Assembly: GCF_003583985.1 (NCBI RefSeq) | Contig: NZ_QXML01000004.1 | Span: 124,001-188,000, forward strand | Length of the DNA: 64,000 nucleotides | Source: Algoriphagus lacus | GTDB lineage: Bacteria > Bacteroidota > Bacteroidia > Cytophagales > Cyclobacteriaceae | Direction: 5' to 3' | Shown here: piece after piece, positions 17,125 to 25,530 of the stretch | How the letters are laid out: each line of letters starts with the position of its first letter | How positions within the stretch are numbered: position 1 is the stretch's first letter | Position numbers and translations under genes: made by a program | Notes under the pieces: generated by a model | What the model saw: the letters and a program-made list of their open reading frames with translations, nothing else | What the model was told of the DNA's origin: nothing | Databases searched by the model: none

Positions 17125-17505
17125 TTATTCCTTCACCTTCTTCGCCTCGGCAGTAAACATATCCATCAAGGATCCGGTAGCACTTTCATCATCCACTTTT
17201 TTCAGGCTGATATACACGTCATAACCGGTAATTGTAAAATACGCAGTCAAAACATCCTCCGAAATGGTGACGGAAGACATAGCGATTTCATTGCCGGAGG
17301 CATCTTCCATAAAATACCCCTTGGTCACCCCATCCACTGTCTCAAAACGCATCGGAATGGTGGCAGTACCTTGAGGGGTATCTTTGACAGTCACCGCCCA
17401 TTTGCCTTCGAAATACTCGGGGGAAAAGGACTGAAAACTGGACAAGCCAACGACCGTATAAGCAGCAAAAAGGGCAAAAAAGAGAACTGTACTTAATTTT
17501 TTCAT
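17125..17505 (-). CDS. Small exported protein of unknown function
   Basis: A 126-residue protein with a signal peptide (KKLSTVLFFALFAAYTVVG, about residues 2-20). The mature part is a small beta-rich domain: FEGKWAVTVKDTPQG, then IPMRFETVDGVTKGYF, VTISEDVLTAYF and KKVDDESATGSL. The layout resembles the lipocalin-like or 'product of a small-molecule response' domains often found in Bacteroidota, but I do not recognise a named family. It has no catalytic motif. It stands alone between the Gfo/Idh/MocA gene (convergent) and the GIY-YIG/tRNA-Thr unit. Confidence 0.75.
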   Translation of the reverse strand: MKKLSTVLFFALFAAYTVVGLSSFQSFSPEYFEGKWAVTVKDTPQGTATIPMRFETVDGVTKGYFMEDASGNEIAMSSVTISEDVLTAYFTITGYDVYISLKKVDDESATGSLMDMFTAEAKKVKE

Positions 17506-17659
17506 GATTGGTAAGTGTTGAATTGATGGTTAGAAATATAAGAAATTATCCCTTTTCGCGAATCATCAAAAACAGACAACTGTCAAAAGCAAAAACTCTC
17601 AGGGAAGTAAATTTCATCCTCAGGAGGATTAAAGGATAAAAAAGATAAATTCAATTAAA

Positions 17660-17690
17660 CTAAAACAAAAAAACAACTCATTTCTGAGTG
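17660..17690 (-). terminator. Weak terminator downstream of the GIY-YIG/tRNA-fragment unit
   Basis: On the minus strand ACTCA-GAAA-TGAGT (17685-17689 region pairing with 17676-17680) is followed by a long U-rich run (TTGTTTTTTTGTTTTAG). The stem has only 5 bp, but the GAAA loop and the U-run match the terminator of the neighbouring tRNA-Thr. Confidence 0.5.
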
Positions 17691-17694
17691 GTTT

Positions 17695-17751
17695 TTGGAG
17701 CCCCTTGCCGGGATCGTCCCGATGGCTATCGCGGACAGCGACCTACTGATT
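17695..17751 (-). repeat. Partial copy of the 3' half of tRNA-Thr, interrupted by a palindrome
   Basis: The 22 nt at 17695-17716 and the 16 nt at 17736-17751 are identical to 18095-18116 and 18120-18135, the T-arm/acceptor/CCA and the anticodon-stem part of tRNA-Thr. Where the tRNA has three bases (AAC, plus strand), this copy has a 19-nt imperfect palindrome (TCCCGATGGCTATCGCGGA). The copy lies at the end of the GIY-YIG gene in the same orientation as the tRNA. It supplies that gene's last two codons and its TAG stop. Confidence 0.9.
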
Positions 17752-18045
17752 TTCATCTGCGTACTTTTTACACAATTTTTCACCTATTTCCGGATAGCGA
17801 ATAAAATCCTCAACATATTTCCTTGATCTGTTTTTCTTGATGTGGGACTCTATTTTGATCGCTTGCCACTTAGATTGACAAGGCAAACTTTTCTTCATTT
17901 GCCAATCAGATGCAATTTTTGTAAAGGAATCTTGATAAAGATGGGAATTATGTTCAGTCAAACGACGATCAAGATCTTCCGTTTGACCAATGTAATAGCG
18001 GTCCGTTTGTTGTGAGTAAAGAATATAGACAAAATGTGAATTCAT
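17743..18045 (-). CDS. GIY-YIG family nuclease (UvrC/YhbQ-like single domain)
   Basis: A 100-residue protein that is essentially one GIY-YIG domain. The motif halves are VYILYS (6-11) and YYIGQT (18-23), the active-site arginine is in DLDRRLTEHN (Arg27/28), and the metal-binding glutamate is Glu66 in AIKIESHIKK. The catalytic set therefore looks intact. No DNA-binding partner domain is attached. The gene lies directly behind tRNA-Thr on the same strand, 15 nt past that gene's terminator hairpin. Its C-terminal codons (Asn-Gln-stop) run into a partial copy of the same tRNA. This arrangement suggests a small mobile or homing-like unit targeted to the tRNA. The cellular role is otherwise unknown. 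Confidence 0.88.
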   Translation of the reverse strand: MNSHFVYILYSQQTDRYYIGQTEDLDRRLTEHNSHLYQDSFTKIASDWQMKKSLPCQSKWQAIKIESHIKKNRSRKYVEDFIRYPEIGEKLCKKYADENQ

Positions 18046-18059
18046 TGAAAAGTGGTCTA

Positions 18060-18090
18060 AAAAAGAAAAAGGGAAGCATTTCTGCTTCCC
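18060..18090 (-). terminator. Intrinsic terminator of tRNA-Thr
   Basis: On the minus strand GGGAAGCA-GAAA-TGCTTCCC (8-bp stem) is followed by TTTTTCTTTTT. It starts 5 nt after the encoded CCA end of the tRNA. Confidence 0.88.
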
Positions 18091-18095
18091 TATCT

Positions 18096-18171
<76 letters not shown>

Positions 18172-18269
18172 TTTCCTTTATTGTGGGGCAAATATAGACC
18201 TTCAGTCCATTCGCTCCAAACCCAATATCAGAGATTTTTATATGTCTCAGATTTTGAGCTAGATTAATT

Positions 18270-20360
18270 TTAGAATTCTTTCAGGATCGAAAGCTTCTTC
18301 TTCAACTTATCGATCTCTTCTTCCGCTTTCTGGATTTTGATGTCAAATTGATCCCGGAGTTTGTCTGCTGTTTTGGAAGCTGTAAAGAACTCAAGGTTAT
18401 TTCTCCATAGCGTGATGCTGTTTTCCAGATCGGAAATCTGCTTACGAATGCCGTGTTCTTTCTTGTTTAGCGTCTTCACAGAGTTTGGATCGGACTGGAT
18501 TCGGTTCAGGTTCAATCGGAACAGGAAGTCATCCTTATCTGATCCAGCCGGATTAAGTTTCTCCAGGTACTTATCCACTGCATCTTTAAACTGCGCTTGG
18601 ATTTCCTTGATGTTTTTCCGAGGCACAAATCCGATTTCGTTGAACTCGGCCACCCATGCGGTCAAGGTCTCTTCACTCAATCCCTCCCCTTTGGTAGCAT
18701 CTACGATCTGCTTGATCAGATCCTGCTTTTTCTTCAGGTTTTGGTCAAACTCGGTATTTGCTGCCTTATTGGTATTTCTTCGGTTTTCAAAGAAAGCATC
18801 ACAAGCTGTTTTGAACTTCTTGTAAAGTGCATCGCGGTTTTTCTCAGGTGTTGGACCAAGCTTTTTCCACTCCTGCTGAAGTTTCACAAGTTGATTGGCT
18901 GTAGACTGCCAATCGGTGTTTTCCATCAGGGCTTCTGCCTGGGTAATCAAGTCCTCTGCCTTTTTTTGGTTGGTTGCCCGAATTTCATCAAGCTCCTTAA
19001 AGAAGACATTCTTGTTATGGAAAAACTGCTTAAATGCCGCCCAAAACGCTTTATTGATGTCTTTTCCAGCTTCTTTGGGTACTGGACCGATTTTCTCCCA
19101 AGCCTTCTGAAGTTCCAGAATTTCCTTGGTTTTGGTATTCCAGTCTTTGATACGATCCGCTTTGAAATCCGCGTAAGGTGCCAGCTGTGCTATCAGGTTT
19201 TCTTTTTCGGTTTGATTTACTTTATAGACCTCTTTTTGACCTTCGAAAAAGTCTTTTCTTCGATCGTAAACCGCATCGGAAGCAGCTTTGAACCTCTGCC
19301 AGAGGTTTTCCTGATCTTCGCGTGGCACAGGTCCGATGTGCTTAAATTCCTCATGAAGTTCATTCAACTGACGGATCGCTTCCTTCAGATCTTTGACTTC
19401 TTTGAGTAACTCTGCCTTGTGGCAGAGATCCATTTTACTTTCGAGGTTCTTCTTTCGATCGAGCTCCTTCAGTTCAAAATAGATACTTCTGTTGTCATAA
19501 AACCGATCCATCAAGGCATTGAAGCTCGCCCAAAGGTTTTTGCTTTGCGCCATTGGCACAGGACCTATAGCCTTCCATTGCTCCTGAATAGACTTAATCG
19601 CATTCATACTCAGCGTGGTCTCTTCCCCATCAACCAAGTCACGAAGTCTGTTGAGCAATTCAGTTTTTGCCGTAAGATTCTTTTCTTTTTGTTTATCGGC
19701 TTCTTTTCTTAGCGAATTGAGCTGGTATCGGAAATCATTGAATGTTTTGGAAAACTCCCGCTCCTCTTCATGCTGACGGTATTCGAAGTCGTCTTCGGAG
19801 CCGCCATCTGCCTTGAATTTGGAAAGTGCTTCTTCTCGCTCTTTTGAAACCAAGTCGTCAAAAGCCGCTTTGATCTCATGAGCTAGTTTGTCCAGCTTCA
19901 GAATCGATCCGTGCTGTATTTTATCTTTAAGGAGCTTTAGGAGTTGAATTTTAGTAAGACCGGCAAGCTCGATGTGCTCATCTGTATGCTCTTCCTCTTC
20001 GACGGCCTCTTCGTGCGTTTCAGCGGATGAAGCCGTGACTTCCTCCGATGGGGTATGGTCATTGAGTTCCTCCGACTCTGATTCGGCCAACTCTTCTGAA
20101 ACAGAAAGTTGAGAACCAGAAGCTTCTTCCATCTTTTCCTCAACAACCTCTATTACTTCTGGGGAAATTTCAGGTACCGACACTTCTGCTGTTCCTAATT
20201 CAGAAGCAACAGGTTCTGTTTCCTCAATTTTGGAATCTGCAAGTTCAGCTACTTCCTCAGTTTCACCGGCTTGATTTTCTTTTTCGATACCTTTTGCTTC
20301 CTCAGCAGAAGCTTGGGTCACCTTGTCCTTATCGGACAATTCATTACTTTTCTCGGTCAT
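18270..20360 (-). CDS. DUF349 repeat protein
   Basis: A 696-residue cytoplasmic protein with a strongly acidic, low-complexity N-terminal tail (about residues 1-130, rich in Glu, Ser and Ala). At least five helical DUF349 repeats follow. Each has a core like EQWKAIGPVP, EEFKHIGPVP, KAWEKIGPVP, QEWKKLGPTP or AEFNEIGFVP, followed by a Trp/Phe-rich helix. The C-terminal end is a charged coiled coil. DUF349 proteins are common in Bacteroidota and Actinobacteria; no biochemical role is established that I can name with confidence. It is transcribed singly, with tRNA-Thr downstream on the same strand. Confidence 0.88.
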   Translation of the reverse strand: MTEKSNELSDKDKVTQASAEEAKGIEKENQAGETEEVAELADSKIEETEPVASELGTAEVSVPEISPEVIEVVEEKMEEASGSQLSVSEELAESESEELNDHTPSEEVTASSAETHEEAVEEEEHTDEHIELAGLTKIQLLKLLKDKIQHGSILKLDKLAHEIKAAFDDLVSKEREEALSKFKADGGSEDDFEYRQHEEEREFSKTFNDFRYQLNSLRKEADKQKEKNLTAKTELLNRLRDLVDGEETTLSMNAIKSIQEQWKAIGPVPMAQSKNLWASFNALMDRFYDNRSIYFELKELDRKKNLESKMDLCHKAELLKEVKDLKEAIRQLNELHEEFKHIGPVPREDQENLWQRFKAASDAVYDRRKDFFEGQKEVYKVNQTEKENLIAQLAPYADFKADRIKDWNTKTKEILELQKAWEKIGPVPKEAGKDINKAFWAAFKQFFHNKNVFFKELDEIRATNQKKAEDLITQAEALMENTDWQSTANQLVKLQQEWKKLGPTPEKNRDALYKKFKTACDAFFENRRNTNKAANTEFDQNLKKKQDLIKQIVDATKGEGLSEETLTAWVAEFNEIGFVPRKNIKEIQAQFKDAVDKYLEKLNPAGSDKDDFLFRLNLNRIQSDPNSVKTLNKKEHGIRKQISDLENSITLWRNNLEFFTASKTADKLRDQFDIKIQKAEEEIDKLKKKLSILKEF

Positions 20361-20408
20361 AAAAACACTACTATTTCAAGGCAATATGGGCAAAAGTAGG
20401 GATTTTGC

Positions 20409-20978
20409 CTAATTTAATCTTGGGTCCAAGGGATAATTTGCAATTACCTTAAACTCCCCTCCCATGTTTTTTAGGAGTACCCGCCATAGCTCTTCGGGTG
20501 TATTTTCAAGGACCTCCGAATCGATTTTTGATTCACAAATGATCCAGGTGTTTTCGCTTAACTCGTCGGACAATTGACCCGCTCCCCATCCACTGTAGCC
20601 GATAAAAAAACGGACTGAGTCAGCCTGCATGGTTCCAAGTTTTAAATTCTCGACCAAAGCTTCAAAATCACCTCCCCACCAAAGATTTTCCCCAATTGGA
20701 AGGCTTCCCTCCAATTTCTTTTCACCGAAATAGATAAAATGAAGGGTATTCTGCTCCACTGGACCACCGACATAGACCTCACTTTCCAAAAATGAAAGTT
20801 CCTCAACCAATTCGCTGAGATGTAAAATTGAGGGCTTGTTCAAGACCAATCCAAAGCTTCCTTCCGAGTTGTGCTCGCAAAGCAATACAACCGAGCGAAC
20901 AAAGTTTTCATCCTGCAAAAAAGGCTCTGAAATAAGTAAATTTCCGGCCTGAGGCAGTTTGGAAGGATCATTCTTCAT
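20409..20978 (-). CDS. YqgE/AlgH family protein
   Basis: A 189-residue protein of the DUF179 (YqgE/AlgH) family. It has the hallmark opening GNLLISEPFLQDENFVRSVV, then LLCEHNSEGSFGLVLNKPS, a GGPV motif, and FIGYSGWGAGQL near the middle. It is a small cytoplasmic protein found in most Gram-negative bacteria; its molecular role is unsettled. The ATG at 20978 (MKNDPSKL) is preferred over a TTG three codons upstream. It is divergent from pdxH, and the two start codons lie about 100 nt apart. Confidence 0.93.
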   Translation of the reverse strand: MKNDPSKLPQAGNLLISEPFLQDENFVRSVVLLCEHNSEGSFGLVLNKPSILHLSELVEELSFLESEVYVGGPVEQNTLHFIYFGEKKLEGSLPIGENLWWGGDFEALVENLKLGTMQADSVRFFIGYSGWGAGQLSDELSENTWIICESKIDSEVLENTPEELWRVLLKNMGGEFKVIANYPLDPRLN

Positions 20979-21079
20979 GCAGTTCAATTTCGTTTTGTGT
21001 GAAATATATAGGCTTAAATTTTAAAAATCCAATGCCTGTGGTACTTTTAACAATCAATTTTCAACTTCTCCTACAATTC

Positions 21080-21715
21080 ATGAATCTTTCTGAAATCCGC
21101 AAAGACTATTCTTATAAATCATTGGATATCAATGACGTTACCCATGAACCCTTTCATCAATTTAAGATTTGGTTTGGGGAAGCGGTGGATTCTGAGGTTC
21201 CGGAGGTAAATGCCATGTGCCTGTCCACATTTGGGCTAAATGGATATCCAAACAGTAGAATTGTACTTTTGAAAGAGGTGGATCATGGTTTTGTCTTTTT
21301 CACAAATTATGAAAGTGAAAAAGGTCAGGAAATCGCAGCAAACCCTAAAGCAAGCCTTACCTTTTTCTGGCCTGAGTTAGAAAGACAAGTCAGAGTCACC
21401 GGGGATTTGGAAAAAGTCAGCGCTGAGGAATCTGATCGGTATTATTTTTCAAGACCTTTTGGCTCACAGATTGGAGCTTGGACTTCGCCGCAAAGCAAGG
21501 AAATTTCCAGTAGAGAAGAATTGGATCAAATTCAAAAATCAGTCGAAGAGCGGTTTACCAAAGAACCCATTACCCGACCACCTCATTGGGGAGGATTCCG
21601 CCTTATCCCTTTCAAAGTGGAATTTTGGCAGGGACGTCCCAGCCGACTTCACGATCGGATCAATTACCAAAAACAAAGTAATGGAGAGTGGAAGATTTCC
21701 CGATTAGCTCCCTGA
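21080..21715 (+). CDS. pdxH: Pyridoxamine 5'-phosphate oxidase
   Basis: A 211-residue FMN enzyme that oxidises pyridoxine or pyridoxamine 5'-phosphate to pyridoxal 5'-phosphate, the last step of vitamin B6 synthesis and salvage. It shows the PNPOx split-barrel signatures: SRIVLLKEVD, FFTNYESEKGQEIAANP, FFWPELERQVRVTG, and the C-terminal FWQGRPSRLHDRINY that binds FMN and the substrate phosphate. The start at the ATG 21080 (MNLSEIRKDY) gives the usual family length; a GTG at 20999 would add 27 residues of unlike sequence. Its stop codon directly abuts the stop codon of the convergent bshB1 gene with no base between them. Confidence 0.95.
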   Translation: MNLSEIRKDYSYKSLDINDVTHEPFHQFKIWFGEAVDSEVPEVNAMCLSTFGLNGYPNSRIVLLKEVDHGFVFFTNYESEKGQEIAANPKASLTFFWPELERQVRVTGDLEKVSAEESDRYYFSRPFGSQIGAWTSPQSKEISSREELDQIQKSVEERFTKEPITRPPHWGGFRLIPFKVEFWQGRPSRLHDRINYQKQSNGEWKISRLAP

Positions 21716-22435
21716 TTATTTCAGATCAAAAAGATCCTGAACTCCAATAAATCGCTCCACGGTAAATCCTTCGCCGTACTTAGCCATGATTCTATGGCCC
21801 AGCTCTCTTGCCCTTGATTCAATAAACGGAAGAAACTCCGGTGAAGAGATGAAACTTACAGGTTCCTTGCTGGAAGGATCGAAAAACTGCGATTTGAAAG
21901 CCAGAATACTGGCAATTTTGGTGTCCCAATGGGGGGTGATGTCAAAAATAAAATCAGGCTCAATGTAATTGTTCTGAATGTAGTGGTAGACGAATTTGGG
22001 TCTCCAAGCCTCTTGCAAGACACCATCCAGAGTTGTTTCAATCCTTCTCAAGCCACTCATAAAGCAAGAATTTGTAGCAAGTGATGCTCCTTTGCCATGA
22101 TCCGGATGACGGTCTGAAATGGCATTTGCCAAAACAATGTCAGGCTGATATTTCCGAATTACTTTGATCAATTCCAGTTGATGGGATTCATCATCCTTGA
22201 AGAATATATCCCTGAATCCCATATTTTCTCTGGCAGAAAGCCCCAGAACTTTTGCGGCAGCAGCAGATTCCTCCAGCCGTATTTCGGGGGTGCCTCGGGT
22301 TCCCATTTCACCATGGGTCAAATCTACAATACCCACTTTGTACCCTTTGGCTACATGTGCGGCTATCGTTCCTGAACAACCCAATTCAGCGTCATCAGGA
22401 TGCGCAGCGATCACCAGAATATCAAGTTTGCTCAT
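21716..22435 (-). CDS. bshB1: Bacillithiol biosynthesis deacetylase BshB1
   Basis: A 239-residue zinc deacetylase of the LmbE/PIG-L family. The metal site is AAHPDDAELGCSG (His12, Asp15) with HPDH (His110-His113). Other BshB1-type blocks are THGEMGTRGTPEIRLEE and a C-terminal EGFTVERF. It removes the acetyl group from GlcNAc-malate to give GlcN-malate, the second step of bacillithiol synthesis. Bacillithiol is the low-molecular-weight thiol of many Bacteroidota. No bshA or bshC gene lies nearby, so the pathway must be scattered. It is followed upstream on the same strand by the M23 peptidase gene, 18 nt away, so these two may share a transcript. Confidence 0.93.
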   Translation of the reverse strand: MSKLDILVIAAHPDDAELGCSGTIAAHVAKGYKVGIVDLTHGEMGTRGTPEIRLEESAAAAKVLGLSARENMGFRDIFFKDDESHQLELIKVIRKYQPDIVLANAISDRHPDHGKGASLATNSCFMSGLRRIETTLDGVLQEAWRPKFVYHYIQNNYIEPDFIFDITPHWDTKIASILAFKSQFFDPSSKEPVSFISSPEFLPFIESRARELGHRIMAKYGEGFTVERFIGVQDLFDLK

Positions 22436-22453
22436 GGCTATTTGCTTAAGTTT

Positions 22454-23497
22454 CTATTTTACTCGGAGGTTTTGGCCAATTCTCAGGATTGTCCGGGTTG
22501 AAATTCGGTTCAATCGTGTCAATTGGCTGACTGTAACGCCGTATTTACGAGCAATGGACCCCAAATTTTCTCCCCTTTTTACACGGTGGTAAGCAGCAGC
22601 TCTTGCCTGAGCTACCTGACCAAAAAGCTCTTTGGAAATCGTGAACATCGGTCCAGCTATGGTGAGATTTGGAAAATCATACACTTTTTGGGGGTCAAAG
22701 GGTAATCCTCGATATCTCAGCTCATAATGAAGGTGAGGTCCTGTACTTCGTCCCGTACTACCTCCTTTACCGACTACTTCACCTGCTTTCAATTCCTCTC
22801 CTACTTCCACCAGTTGCTTGGAAAGGTGTCCATAAAGGGACTCAAGGCCATTTTTATGCCTGACCAAAATATAATATCCCCAACCATAACGGTCATAGGA
22901 CCTTACTCTGACGATACCGTCAAACGCAGAATAAACAGGATCACCGGTTTCCAGATCCAAATCTGTTCCATAGTGACCTCTACCCCATCTTGGACCATAC
23001 ACGGAATTCACTTTGATTTGATCCAAAGGCATTTTCCAGTGTTCACCAGCCTCAATATCATACAACTTAAGGGTAACACTATCCTGAAAATCTTTGATCT
23101 GAAAATTATAGATATCTACTTTTTTACTGTCCCAATTGGAAAAATATTCATAGGCCGTCACCCAAATACTGTCGATTTGAATTTGTTCGGATATTCGGAT
23201 AAGTTGATTTGTGGGAGCCCAGGTAAGGTCGTTTTCATCTTCCGAGATGATGGATCTCATCCGGGCGAGGTTTACATTATTTTGAAAAATCAAAGAATCC
23301 GTCTGCGAAGAAAGTGTACGCAGATAGGTTTCCTCGTCAAATTGTCTCAGTTCGATATTTCTCCTCTCCTGAGAGTTTGCTGGATTGGTAGTAGTATTTT
23401 TCTTGATAATCTTAGGAAAAACTTGAGCATTGGCTTCGAAAAAACCAATGCTCAAGATCAATCCAAGAATAATTTTCAGAATGAAATTCCTCATCAA
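22454..23497 (-). CDS. M23 family metallopeptidase with C-terminal LysM domain
   Basis: A 347-residue exported peptidoglycan peptidase. The signal peptide is at about residues 5-24 (ending ANAQ). The LytM/M23 fold at about 160-275 has HYGTD (His175, Asp179) and PHLHYEL (His255, His257), the complete zinc site. A LysM domain (about 303-346, HRVKRGENLGSIARKYGV) anchors it to the wall. In this clade such proteins help in cell separation and wall remodelling. The start codon lies 6 nt from the trxB stop codon, so it is probably co-transcribed with trxB. Confidence 0.93.
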   Translation of the reverse strand: MMRNFILKIILGLILSIGFFEANAQVFPKIIKKNTTTNPANSQERRNIELRQFDEETYLRTLSSQTDSLIFQNNVNLARMRSIISEDENDLTWAPTNQLIRISEQIQIDSIWVTAYEYFSNWDSKKVDIYNFQIKDFQDSVTLKLYDIEAGEHWKMPLDQIKVNSVYGPRWGRGHYGTDLDLETGDPVYSAFDGIVRVRSYDRYGWGYYILVRHKNGLESLYGHLSKQLVEVGEELKAGEVVGKGGSTGRSTGPHLHYELRYRGLPFDPQKVYDFPNLTIAGPMFTISKELFGQVAQARAAAYHRVKRGENLGSIARKYGVTVSQLTRLNRISTRTILRIGQNLRVK

Positions 23498-23503
23498 TCG
23501 GGT

Positions 23504-24448
23504 TTAATGATGCTCTTGCGCAGCCAGGAAGCGTTCCGCATCCAATGCTGCCATACAGCCTGTTCCTGCTGCAGTGACGGCTTGTCTATAAACATTATCC
23601 TGAGCGTCACCGCAGGCAAATACGCCTTCAATGTTTGTTTTGGTACTTCCGGGGATAGTCTTGATATATCCAGAAGAATCCATCTGGATAAAATCTTTGA
23701 AAATCTCGGTGTTTGGTTGGTGACCAATAGCAACAAAGAAGCCAGAAATTGCAATCTCGCGCTTTTCTCCGGTTTTATTGTTGACAACACGAACTCCGTT
23801 GACTTCTTCTTCGCCGAGAATTTCTTCTGTTTCTGTATTCCAAAGGATTTCAATTTTTGGATTGTTCATTACCCGCTTTTGCATGATTTGAGAAGCTCTC
23901 ATTTCTTCCCTTCTCACGATCATGTAAACTTTGGAGCATATATTAGCAAGGTAAGAGGCTTCCTCACAAGCCGTATCACCGGCTCCAACAATGGCCACTT
24001 CCTGGCCTCTGAAAAAGAACCCATCACATACCGCGCAAGCAGAAACTCCTTTACCATTTAATCGGGATTCACTTTCTATACCCAGCCATTTTGCAGAAGC
24101 ACCGGTAGAAATTATCACCGTTTCAGCGTGAATAATTTTCTGATCATCCACTGTAACCAAATGCGGTCTGGCAGAAAAATCAACTTTAGTCACCATGCCA
24201 TAACGTACATCTGTTCCAAATCGCTCGGCCTGTTTCTTAAAATCTTCCATCATCTCAGGACCCATAATTCCATCTGGGTATCCAGGATAATTTTCAACAT
24301 CATTGGTGATGGTGAGTTGACCTCCTGGCTGTCCACCGGTATAAAGAATCGGGGATAAACCTGCCCTTGAGGCATAAATAGCGGCGGTGTAGCCGGCAGG
24401 GCCTGATCCGATGATCAATACCTTGACCCTTTCAATTTCTTGGTTCAT
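23504..24448 (-). CDS. trxB: Thioredoxin-disulfide reductase
   Basis: A 314-residue FAD/NADPH flavoprotein that reduces oxidised thioredoxin. The FAD-binding motif is IGSGPAGYTAA (13-23), the redox-active pair is CAVC (Cys138 and Cys141), the NADPH-binding segment is VAIVGAGDTACEEA, and the C-terminal FAD motif is VFACGDAQDN. Length is standard for the low-molecular-weight bacterial type. It is transcribed ahead of the M23 peptidase gene. The upstream sigma-factor gene ends with a terminator about 135 nt before its start codon, so it probably has its own promoter in that gap. Confidence 0.96.
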   Translation of the reverse strand: MNQEIERVKVLIIGSGPAGYTAAIYASRAGLSPILYTGGQPGGQLTITNDVENYPGYPDGIMGPEMMEDFKKQAERFGTDVRYGMVTKVDFSARPHLVTVDDQKIIHAETVIISTGASAKWLGIESESRLNGKGVSACAVCDGFFFRGQEVAIVGAGDTACEEASYLANICSKVYMIVRREEMRASQIMQKRVMNNPKIEILWNTETEEILGEEEVNGVRVVNNKTGEKREIAISGFFVAIGHQPNTEIFKDFIQMDSSGYIKTIPGSTKTNIEGVFACGDAQDNVYRQAVTAAGTGCMAALDAERFLAAQEHH

Positions 24449-24582
24449 TAATAGCTTGTATTAAATCGGTTAAATTTTGTCATTTTTGAATAGGTAACAA
24501 AACCAGGTAGAGTTAAAATTCCCAAAAGAGAGGGTTGTCACTTATTCTCAGTTGAATAAAATTTGGTGGGATTAACAATAAA

Positions 24583-24602
24583 AAAGGGGCCTGAGCCCCT
24601 TT
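24583..24602 (-). terminator. Intrinsic terminator of rpoD
   Basis: On the minus strand AAAGGGGC-TCAG-GCCCCTTT is followed by TTTATTG-type U-rich sequence. It starts 8 nt after the rpoD stop codon. Confidence 0.88.
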
Positions 24603-24609
24603 CGATCTT

Positions 24610-25473
24610 TTATCCCAGATAAGGTTTGAGCGTCTTACTTCTGGAAGTATGACGCAGCCTTCGGATTGCTTTTTCTTTAATCTGTCGTACTCTTTCTCTG
24701 GTCAAATTAAACTTTTCACCGATTTCCTCCAGGGTCATAGCGTGTTCACCATTCAATCCAAAATAAAGGGTGATCACGTCTGCTTCCCGTTGAGTCAAGG
24801 TAGATAGCGCTCGCTGAACTTCTTTTCTGAGAGAATCAGTCATCAAGCCATCGTCCGGTTTTTCATCTCCGTCGTTTTCCAATACATCAAGAAGACTGTT
24901 TTCTTCTCCTTGAACAAACGGAGCGTCCATGGATACGTGACGACCTGAAATCTTCATGGTATCAACCACCTCGGAAGCAGTCACTTCAAGCACTTCTGCC
25001 AACTCCTCAGGAGACGGCTCGCGCTCGAACTTTTGCTCCAATTCGCTGAATGTTTTTGATATCTTATTCAACGAACCAACTCGGTTCAATGGCAGACGAA
25101 CAATTCTGGATTGCTCTGCCAATGCCTGAAGGATAGACTGTCTAATCCACCAAACTGCATAGGAAATGAACTTAAAACCACGGGTTTCGTCAAAACGCTG
25201 CGCAGCTTTGATCAAACCAAGGTTTCCTTCATTGATCAAGTCTCCCAGGGAAAGACCTTGATTTTGGTATTGTTTGGCCACAGATACCACAAATCGGAGG
25301 TTAGCTTTGGTCAATTTTTCGAGGGCAAGTTGATCGCCTTCACGAATCCGCTTTGCCAAAACCACTTCTTCATCCGCTGTCAACAGGTCCACTTTACCAA
25401 TTTCCTGCAAGTATTTATCCAGTGATTGGGATTCTCTGTTGGTAATCTGCTTGCTAATTTTTAGCTGCCTCAT
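24610..25473 (-). CDS. rpoD: Primary RNA polymerase sigma factor RpoD/SigA type
   Basis: A 287-residue sigma-70 factor of the compact Bacteroidota form, lacking region 1.1. Region 1.2 begins at [18 protein letters not shown]. Region 2 has the core-binding and -10 recognition segment ([29 protein letters not shown]). Region 3 follows, and region 4 has the -35 binding helix-turn-helix ([20 protein letters not shown]). This is the likely housekeeping sigma, which in Bacteroidota recognises TTTG/TAnnTTTG rather than the E. coli boxes. It lies 57 nt downstream of the pnp stop codon in the opposite reading order (same strand) and ends in a clear terminator. Confidence 0.95.
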   Translation of the reverse strand: MRQLKISKQITNRESQSLDKYLQEIGKVDLLTADEEVVLAKRIREGDQLALEKLTKANLRFVVSVAKQYQNQGLSLGDLINEGNLGLIKAAQRFDETRGFKFISYAVWWIRQSILQALAEQSRIVRLPLNRVGSLNKISKTFSELEQKFEREPSPEELAEVLEVTASEVVDTMKISGRHVSMDAPFVQGEENSLLDVLENDGDEKPDDGLMTDSLRKEVQRALSTLTQREADVITLYFGLNGEHAMTLEEIGEKFNLTRERVRQIKEKAIRRLRHTSRSKTLKPYLG

Positions 25474-25530
25474 TCAGAATAGAATTTGAGAAATTAATTT
25501 TTTAATGCAATAAGATAGTCAAATGTTTGA

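Noticed and set aside
18597..19409. A 270-codon plus-strand frame
   Set aside because: It is antisense to the DUF349 repeats. Its repeated Phe/Leu-rich pattern mirrors the repeats of the real gene.
22727..24061. A 444-codon plus-strand frame
   Set aside because: It lies antisense to the M23 peptidase and trxB genes, both of which are convincing. Its protein has no recognisable motif, so it is a shadow frame.
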